From Aplysia californica (Eukaryota > Mollusca > Gastropoda > Aplysiida > Aplysiidae): a DNA stretch of 64,000 nucleotides. Made by a program: the position numbers and the translations under genes. Under the pieces are notes generated by a model that did not search any database, had not been told where the DNA came from, and worked only from the letters and a program-made list of their open reading frames with translations. Every line of letters begins with the position of its first letter. The stretch's first letter is position 1. Location: assembly GCF_000002075.1 (NCBI RefSeq), contig NW_004797795.1, positions 175,478-239,477 on the forward strand, given 5' to 3'. Below, piece after piece: positions 58,662 through 64,000 of this stretch.

Positions 58662-61600
58662 CCTCTTTCTCTCTATATATATTGTAGAAAATTTTGTCAC
58701 ATTGGGTAGACATAAAGCTGTAAACTTTTACCCTTTGTTTTTCTTCAGGGCTTATTTATTTCTCTCATTCTCTCTGTAAATGTCCACAGAGGTGTTTACT
58801 GTGCTCTGAGTGCTGCCCGACTGACCAACATCATGACCAAAGAGCTTGTGGAGGGCACAGCCGACTTCATCACAAGGTTCAACCAGGCTTTTGTTCTCTT
58901 GTGTTTCTTTTTTTCTTCTGTCTTTATTTGAAGGGGTTCGTTAATGCAGTCGAAATTGTCAAAGACCGTCACCCACTGTCTAGGACAAAGGGGGGGGGGG
59001 GGGGTTAGACAAGTGGACGTGTTGGACACTGTCGTTACAGTGAAAAAAAAAAACCCCGCAAGAGGGGAAGTAGGAAATATTTGTTTGTACAGGTGAATGT
59101 CTTGAACAGGCGGTCATTAGAGCTGGTTTCGCTGTAGTTTCTTTCTTACCATCGAGGCCTGTCCCTGAAAGATTAACAACTGAGCTTTCCATTTTTTAGA
59201 CCTTACCCCACCCGGCTTAGAAATGTGAATGCTGCTTGAGCAGCACTTTGTTAACTCTCGGTATTGTAAAGGACTGTAGTGCAGGTGGTCCTGTGTTGCA
59301 TCCCCTACGGGGAATTCTGGAAATGGGGCAGTTCGGGGTGTAATCATTGTTTGGTCCAAGCTGAGAGGAACTTTAAATCAGATGTTATGCTTCTTGTCTG
59401 CCTTGACTACCTGGTACAATCGGAACAAGGAAAATGAAATACCTGGTACTTCGCTCTGGTAAAGAGAAACAAAGAGTGTGGGAAAAGGGCATTTTCCATG
59501 GAAAATTTCTTTAAAATCGCAGTAGAGAATACTCAAAAAGAATATAGAGTCAAGACATATCCCTGTACTACTGAACACTCCTGTCTCAGCTCAGAGGCTG
59601 GACGAAAAGGGTGTGGAAAATAAAATTTGCTCGGGGGGTTTGGCAGCGAGAAAGCTATGCTTCTAAAGGATCGTGCAACATGGAAGATGAATACATGAGA
59701 TGCTATGTTCTAACGACAGCTACACAATTTTTTGTTCAACACTGAAAAATCCCTGTGACTTAAGATTTGACTGTCATAGATAATGTTAATGCCTTTCCTA
59801 CCCCATAGAGCTGAAGAAATATAGAAGATGAATTGATTTTTTAAGTGAAAATGTCCCCCCTGACAGGAATCAGCTGAATTATAATTATAATATTTGTCTT
59901 TGCATCTCATTTTGAAGTAATTAAAGATTTGTCTGTTATTTCAGATGCCAGACATATGAAGGAGGCTTTGCTGGCTTCCCAGGAATGGAGGCCCACGGAG
60001 GGTATTCATTCTGTGGTATTGCTGCTTTGGTGTTATTGGGCCACACAGAGAGATGTGATGTTCAAGCTCTTTTGGTAAATTGTTTTTCTTTTTCTCACCT
60101 ATGTGTGTGTTTGCTCACTGATGGTTTAGTGAAGATACACACGTCTCCTGGAGGTGCTGATTATATATTTTTTCTCTTGTGCACATGTGATTGTATACTA
60201 TAACATAATGAATTAAGAAAGACCTTGGTGCTTCCCATCAGTCCCATGTAAGTGTTGATGGGTGTTTTCTTTTCTCTATTGGTTTAGTCATAAGGCTTAG
60301 GTGCCTCTAGCAAATAAACACGTCTTTCGTTGTTTTGCCTTGAAAATAAGTTCCAAGTGTTAGACATTACCTATATTGAGACCAAAGATCAGTGATATCA
60401 ATGGACATTAGTCATCAGAATTTATTCCTTTCATCCCCTTTTCTTGCTCTTTCTTGTTATTTTGGTTTTCACGCTAATTATTTTGTACTAGCTCTCTTTA
60501 TGTCGTCTCAGCTTTGATAGTAACATTTGTTGAGTTCACAAACTTTCAGTTTTAAAATATGTTAATCTTAGAAGTGAAAGGTCATTCGAAATGACCCTTT
60601 TCCACCACGATTATTAATGTGATCTACGTATGTCCAACTTGGCAATATCATGACCTTGCAATGGTCCAGTTCTTTGAAAACTGTGATGTCTCCCATTCTC
60701 CAGCGCTGGACAGCCAACCGCCAGACCAGACTTGAAGGTGGATTCCAAGGTCGTACCAACAAATTAGTAGACGGCTGCTACAGCTTCTGGCAAGGAGGCA
60801 TTTTCCCTATCATTCACATGATTATGTGCACTGAAGGTAATTAAAAACATTAGGGTTAGGAAAGCACAATTTGGATATCATGTAACTTTACTCGTCTGGA
60901 GGACATGATAAAACGAAGGCGTTTTTATTGCCACGAATTACAAACTGATAAAGTGGTGAAATACAAAATGTTTTTTTTTTAAAGGAAATGTTGATGTCCT
61001 TGAGGCACAAGCTTTTGATTTCACAAAATAAAAACACACACACAGATGCACACACACACATTAACCCTTTAAACCTGAAAGACAGATATTTAGGTCTGGG
61101 CCATAGGTCTCAGAGCTTCAAATGCCCTTTATATATCGATATTCCACAACTACCTCAAACACAATTTTGCGAGGAAACCCATGAGCGAAATAAACCAGGA
61201 ACTAGTACAAACTCAAAAGACTTATACCTCAATACAGGTCCGTTGGTTTCTCTGCTCCAAAGTCCCGATGTAGTAGTATTCCACTAACGCCTTGAATCTG
61301 ACAGTCTGTGCAAGTCCATGAATCAGGAACCCAGGGGAACTAGTACAATCAGGGTTGGGACCTCAGGTTTCAAAGGGTTAACACAATAATTTAATGGTAT
61401 GTTTGTTATTTAAAGTAACCAGAAATTTTTCTCCCCTCTGTGGGAATGACTATAGTTTAGACTATAATATAAAAAGTTTCCAAGACTAGTGGTTGGTGAG
61501 CATTCCAATCTGGTCTCCTCCCTATTTCTGTTGTCTGTTTTTGCTATGTAGCTGTTGTCATGATGTATACTGGCTGTATGCTACCACTCATCTACAGTAT

Positions 61601-63834
61601 AGATTTATCTTCAATACACATTTGTTCTGTTAGATGATGATCCTAATCTCAGCCCAGGCCGCTGGATGTTCCATCAGGAGGCTCTTCAAGAATACATTCT
61701 CATATGCTGTCAGCATTGCTATGGCGGCCTCATTGATAAACCAGGAAAGTGAGTCTCAAAAAGTTTTTGTCTTGGTTTTGCTGGCTGTCCTTGATGTTTT
61801 GTGGAGGTTTTTCTTATTTCATTATGTGGGTATGCCTTCAGCTGCAGTGATGATACTTTGAATTACAGCTTCCTTCCTGTCAGGGTTTGGTTTAGAGGGG
61901 TATATCTGTTTGGCCATGTTTCATTTTTTTTGCTTAAAACATAAAATTACGACACCAAAGGAATAGATAAGGATATTGTTGAAAGAGGCAGACTGGAATG
62001 ATGTATGATTATGAGACCACCTTTAAAATTCCTTTCGAACCAATAACTAGAGATTCAAAGCAAATAGTTTGTCCGTAAGGAGAAAGACTCTCTGTGGACA
62101 TATTATGTTGCTGGCGGTTAGGCTCTCTATTTTCATTTTCAAAAGTACTATCATTGTTGATTGAGAAACTTTCATTTTCAAGTTGTTGATTTGAGGAAAA
62201 TAAGGAACTGTATAGTAGCTTTTCTAAAACTACTATGTCTTACCAGGTATCCATGGTAATTTTGTTGTGCAGTGCAGTTATTCTTAGGCTAGGGTTATAC
62301 ATGCTTTAAAGCTACTCAAGTGTTCACACCACACACCAGAACTGTGAGTGAATTACCATATGGTCATTGCTCCACAGACCACGTGATCACTACCACACCT
62401 GCTATTGCTTAAGTGGCTTGTCTGTGGCCCAGCACTTTGTGGGTGGATCTCTGACCCAAGACGTTGTCATCGGAAATCCACAGAACAAACTTGTAAGTTT
62501 TTCAATCCAGTCTGGTTTTGTGTTAATTGATCACTGTATCGTTCAACTGGTTCATATGCATAGGTTGTTTTGGGGGGTTTTTCTCACACACCCCATCTCC
62601 CTAAATCAGTGCAGAACAGAAAAACTACTGGTTTTTTTAAGTTTTGGTCAATAGTGGCAAGTTTTATTGTATTATGCACACATAGAATAGTCAGATTGTT
62701 TAGGAGGCAGACTGATTCATCTGTGACTGTCAGGGTCCACCTTGGGTGTGTGAGTACATGCCTGCAGAATACTGAAACACTAGATGAAATATCTTCCTCA
62801 TAGAGAAGTAGAACTCTCGTTCTTTGTGGGAAAGATGGAGATCATGACTATTACAGCATAGATCCAGAAACATGTCTTATGTCTTAGTTTTCATTTATTA
62901 TTTCACGAACCAAGGCGTCTTACATGCAAGTGATGACCAAGTAAGTCCTTTTGACAAAAGAACGAATATGGAGAATTTTGATGCGATCTGCTTCAGATAC
63001 TTCATTTTAGTGTTGCGCTTGTTTTTTATCTGTTCCTGGAAAAATATAGCACTTTTCATAACTTTCTATATAAACTGCCAATGGACAGCTTTACATTCAG
63101 TTTCATATTTCAGGCTTGATTCGTGATTCTCTTCATACATATAACTTGTCCTTAATGGTCGCTTGAGACTGTTATAGACAATGGCTGCTGCAATGTGGTC
63201 ACATACTGGACTTCGCAACGTCACCAGATTTTTAAATCTGAAATTTTAATTTTGTATTTCCACATATATATATATATATCATTTCCATCAAAATTGGTAT
63301 CTATCATAAAAGCTTCTTTCAGTCTGAGAACGGGTTGGCAGAAAACATTTGTAGCAAATGACCGCTATGGTGAGCAGGTTTTGAGGTTAACTTGTAATGA
63401 AAATGACTGATCATGGCCACTTTGACTAGTGACTACTTTGGACTAGTTAAAAAAAATAAATGAAAAAAGAAAGGGTGTCACACAGTTGTGGCTGTTAGTA
63501 CAGGTGACCATTATGGAGAGGTGAGCGCCAGGGCAAGTTCAACTTTATTTTATTTTCAAGTGCAAGAACTGATGTCTTTTTCTTGATAAAATGGTTGGAT
63601 GACAGACCTCTGTATTGTGAGAGAGAAGGGTGGGGGGTTGGGATTGAGGAAGACGGTAAAACATTACATTTTTATCGTTTCGAGAGTAATGTTTATCTCT
63701 GTGTACCACAGCGACCCGTGCAGCCAGTCTACAATCTCAGTCTTGATTCCGTCATGATGGCCCACAAGTATTTCTCCAAGAAGAACATGCCAAACAGCCA
63801 GGAAGCCCACAAAGGCCCCTCTGACTCATCCTAG
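41995..63834 (+). CDS. FNTB: Protein farnesyltransferase subunit beta (13 exons)
   Basis: FNTB is the catalytic zinc subunit that, with FNTA, attaches farnesyl to CaaX-box cysteines of Ras-type proteins and lamins in the cytosol. Coding exons: 41995-42114, 53651-53718, 54120-54195, 55047-55138, 55645-55694, 57403-57505, 58337-58420, 58790-58876, 59945-60074, 60704-60836, 61634-61748, 62378-62492, 63712-63834. All are GT-AG and in phase: 1296 nt, 431 residues (human 437). Signatures are [61 protein letters not shown] and [17 protein letters not shown]. The expected zinc ligands are present as D293, C295 and H359. Start: first ATG after an in-frame TGA at 41965. Intron 1 is 11.5 kb and transposon-rich. 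The exon 2-3 junction is the least certain point, because this part of the family is variable; the exon 8 donor (GTTCAA) is weak. Confidence 0.96.
42528..42562. repeat. G-run/C-run hairpin
   Basis: Reads GGTCAGGGGGGCAAGCTCCC, then TGAAACCCCC. Same type as 1150-1200 and 1935-1985. Confidence 0.6.
42779..42868 (+). repeat. tRNA-Leu-like SINE head or decayed tRNA
   Basis: GTTCTGATGGCCGAAAAG has a matching A box (TGGCCGAAAAG), and CGATTCGATCC near 42847 is a near-match to a B box. A run of 11 T follows, as at a pol III end. The acceptor and T stems pair poorly, so this is not an intact tRNA. A related inverted copy lies at 47395-47490. Confidence 0.5.
42885..43878 (+). mobile_element. Foldback element with possible SWIM/MULE-type start
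   Basis: The left end (42890-43031) has four ATTCTCACCCG motifs and then ATGAAAAAATGTTATTCGGAC. The right end (43816-43878) has the inverted GTCCGAATAACATTTTTTCAT and then TCTCACCCGG. Between them an ATG at 43153 begins [20 protein letters not shown]; after a stop a readable [15 protein letters not shown] follows. This resembles the N-terminal domain of ZSWIM3-like/MULE proteins, but only about 40 residues remain. A pogo-like fragment (43286-43597) is inserted in it. Confidence 0.5.
43286..43597 (+). mobile_element. Family U MITE, internal fragment
   Basis: Matches 17765-18080 in order (CCTGCACACGTGTGGCTGTG, CGTAGATCTACGTAATG and AATCGAGATGACACAGGC blocks) but has neither terminal repeat. 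It is nested in the foldback element 42885-43878. Confidence 0.75.
44092..44886 (+). mobile_element. Pogo-like MITE, family T, complete copy
   Basis: Begins CAGTCGAACCTG and ends CACAGGTTTGACTG, flanked by TA on both sides. The terminal GGCCACC/GGTGGCC blocks are inverted. 795 bp, no transposase. It is inverted relative to 50514-51249 in the same intron. Confidence 0.85.
45437..45500. repeat. 65-bp inverted repeat, left arm
   Basis: CCTCCCGACTGACCAACA, then CCCATA, AATTATAA and TTGTTGCTTTGTAGTT; the inverted partner is at 47315-47378. The arms may bound a 1.9-kb element (45437-47378) or be two copies of a SINE body in opposite orientation. Confidence 0.6.
45990..46032. repeat. Interstitial telomere-like repeats
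   Basis: Reads CCCTAACCCTAAACCCTAAC and, after TTGC, CTAACCCTAACCCTAG. This is six units close to the CCCTAA/TTAGGG motif of animal telomeres, in FNTB intron 1. Confidence 0.75.
46478..46582 (+). repeat. 35-bp tandem repeat, three units
   Basis: Unit pattern CGCCACGTTCTGAATAGCTC, then CCGTGCTATTTGAAA, repeated exactly every 35 bases with a few substitutions. The preceding TTTTTGCAACGCC block is found inverted at the edge of the array at 47526-47705. Confidence 0.85.
47315..47378. repeat. 65-bp inverted repeat, right arm
   Basis: Inverted partner of 45437-45500. On the minus strand it directly follows a tRNA-like head (47490-47395), which supports reading it as part of a SINE body. Confidence 0.6.
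47395..47490 (-). repeat. tRNA-Leu-like SINE head (minus strand)
   Basis: On the minus strand GTTCCGATGGCTGAATGG carries a perfect-consensus A box (TGGCTGAATGG). GAACGATTTCC is a weak B box, and a T-rich tract follows. It is about 70% like 42779-42868 by eye. A B-box-like piece with the same tail is also at about 47105-47150. Confidence 0.5.
47526..47705 (-). repeat. 35-bp tandem repeat, five units (inverted partner)
   Basis: Plus-strand unit GCGGCGTTTTATTTAGTAAT, then GGCGCTAATCGCAAT, repeated at exact 35-base spacing (47561, 47596, 47631, 47666), preceded by one diverged unit. The last four are almost identical, so expansion was recent. The reverse complement matches the 46478 unit at about 23 of 35 positions. 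Confidence 0.9.
48248..49268 (+). mobile_element. TTAA/TIR element, family A, whole copy
   Basis: TTAACTCATTCGCTACG at the left; the right end reads ATAGCGAATGAGTTAA. TTAA lies at 48248-48251 and 49265-49268. 1021 bp with no insertion. It serves as the reference copy for 19897-21906 and 4835-5578. No transposase frame is seen. Confidence 0.85.
49600..50110 (+). other. Unrecognised low-support coding-like stretch
   Basis: An open frame of 119 codons (49705-50064) and a second frame reading [14 protein letters not shown] (about 49627-49670) look more protein-like than the neighbouring sequence, but I recognise no family. It may be a decayed transposon gene in FNTB intron 1. Not called as a gene. 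Confidence 0.2.
50374..50513. repeat. Compound (TA)n(TC)n(TA)n microsatellite
   Basis: Two TA tracts surround a CT tract. The family T MITE at 50514 is inserted at the TA end, as expected for a TA-targeting transposon. Confidence 0.95.
50514..51249 (-). mobile_element. Pogo-like MITE, family T, inverted complete copy
   Basis: Begins CAGTCAAACCTG and ends CAGGTTCGACTG with TA on both sides; the interior is the reverse complement of 44092-44886. 736 bp, no transposase. Confidence 0.85.
51715..53467 (+). mobile_element. Possible decayed TTAA element
   Basis: TTAACTCATTGACTGCC at 51715 looks like the start of a TTAA/TIR element, but no convincing inverted end was found; GGGTTAA at 53461-53467 is only a weak candidate. 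On the minus strand 53160-53260 reads Ser/Asp-rich short segments like an acidic transposase N-terminus. The stretch at 53340-53400 is related to 58110-58180. It lies in FNTB intron 1. Confidence 0.3.
52597..52640. mobile_element. LINE 3'-tail-like fragment
   Basis: ACATTTTATTGATCCCCGTG followed by GGGAAATTTGGG resembles the short 3' tail of CR1/L2-type LINEs in many animals. It lies inside the possible TTAA element. Confidence 0.45.
54236..54480 (+). mobile_element. Diverged tRNA-type SINE
   Basis: A head with GTAGTCTAGTAGTAAGGCTA is followed by GGTGTCCTTGGGAAAGGCAC and TTTACA, the same body block as the SINE at 11104-11460. It lies in FNTB intron 3, in the sense orientation. Confidence 0.65.
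56036..56934 (+). mobile_element. CAGACCTGCCA TIR element, copy 2
   Basis: CAGACCTGCCACTC at the left and GAGTGGCAGGTCTG at the right. Direct AGGTTC repeats flank it (56030-56035 and 56935-56940), likely a target duplication or part of one. 899 bp in FNTB intron 5. No transposase is recognised. Confidence 0.8.
57032..57075 (+). repeat. Family S repeat fragment
   Basis: GTTTTACATCGCTCGCAACT, then GCATATGGTCATATGAGCAC; truncated at both ends. Confidence 0.6.
57786..57860 (-). mobile_element. SINE tail fragment
   Basis: An AAT repeat followed by TTGCATTTATATAGCGCTCT, the inverted tail pattern of the SINE at 11104-11460. Confidence 0.45.
58484..58676. repeat. (CT)n microsatellite tract
   Basis: CT-rich repeat in FNTB intron 7; apparent Leu/Ser-rich frames are artefacts. 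Confidence 0.9.
58949..59137. mobile_element. Small pogo-like MITE
   Basis: CAGTCGAAATTGTC and a following GACCGTCA at the left; GGCGGTCATTAG and a following GGTTTCGCTG at the right are roughly inverted. About 190 bp in FNTB intron 8. The ends are imperfect. Confidence 0.45.
61061..61381. mobile_element. TTAA/TIR MITE, family E
   Basis: TTAACCCTTTAAACCTGA at the left; the right end read inward is TTAACCCTTTGAAACCTGAG. TTAA at both ends (61061-61064 and 61378-61381). 321 bp in FNTB intron 10. Confidence 0.85.
63490..63546 (-). mobile_element. Family T MITE end fragment
   Basis: GTTAGTACAGGTGACCATTA, then GAGGTGAGCGCCAGGGCAAG and TTCAACTTTA. It resembles the CAGGTTCGACTG end of family T elements, degraded. 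It lies in FNTB intron 12. Confidence 0.45.
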
Positions 63835-64000
63835 TGGATGTTTTGTACTTCGTTGCGGTCCATGTTATCTCCACTGTCTGTCTGAAATGGGCTTTGTAGA
63901 ACAAATGTGATTTTTTGCCTCAGTGAGCTGAGTAAAAATGTACTGAGTATCGTAGGAAGTGGATCTTGTTTGTGAACTTTTGCTTAATTGTTTCATGATA

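Overview
The window is a repeat-rich, AT-rich, intron-rich metazoan genome. It most likely comes from a mollusc, probably a gastropod: the host genes are bilaterian in type and there are long runs of the TCTAGA/AGATCT hexamer, but no species-diagnostic sequence was recognised. All splice sites I used are GT-AG. There are two N-gaps (15533-15861 and 30877-30976).

Three host genes are supported. (1) 12547-12993 (+) is the last coding exon of SAYSD1 (SAYSvFN domain protein); its 5' exon was not found. (2) 41724-19287 (-) is a complete COG2 gene (Golgi tether subunit): 19 coding exons join in phase to give 740 residues. (3) 41995-63834 (+) is a complete FNTB gene (farnesyltransferase beta subunit): 13 coding exons join in phase to give 431 residues with the Asp/Cys/His zinc ligands. 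COG2 and FNTB are head to head, with only 270 bases between their start codons, so they probably share a bidirectional promoter.

The rest is mobile DNA and simple repeats. 1-12500 holds AGATCT satellite, a tandem duplication, palindromic CACCCGGGTG motifs, a broken LTR retroelement fossil (about 2560-4834, minus strand), LINE tail fragments, a tRNA-type SINE, and two inverted-repeat elements. 13000-19280 is intergenic and holds pogo-like and TTAA-flanked MITEs and a GA-repeat gap. COG2 introns carry at least four TTAA-flanked (piggyBac-like) elements, one with a second transposon nested inside it, plus an element with a 7-bp target duplication. FNTB intron 1 (11.5 kb) is a transposon garden: an inverted pair of pogo-like MITEs, a foldback element with a possible transposase start, an inverted pair of 35-bp tandem arrays, telomere-like repeats and tRNA-like heads.

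The three genes have no direct pathway link that I can see; they act at the Golgi, in protein prenylation and in ER quality control. No CRISPR array, rRNA or intact tRNA gene was seen. The most unusual signals are the number of different TTAA/TIR families in one window, the dispersed 20-bp palindrome, and the inverted 35-bp arrays.
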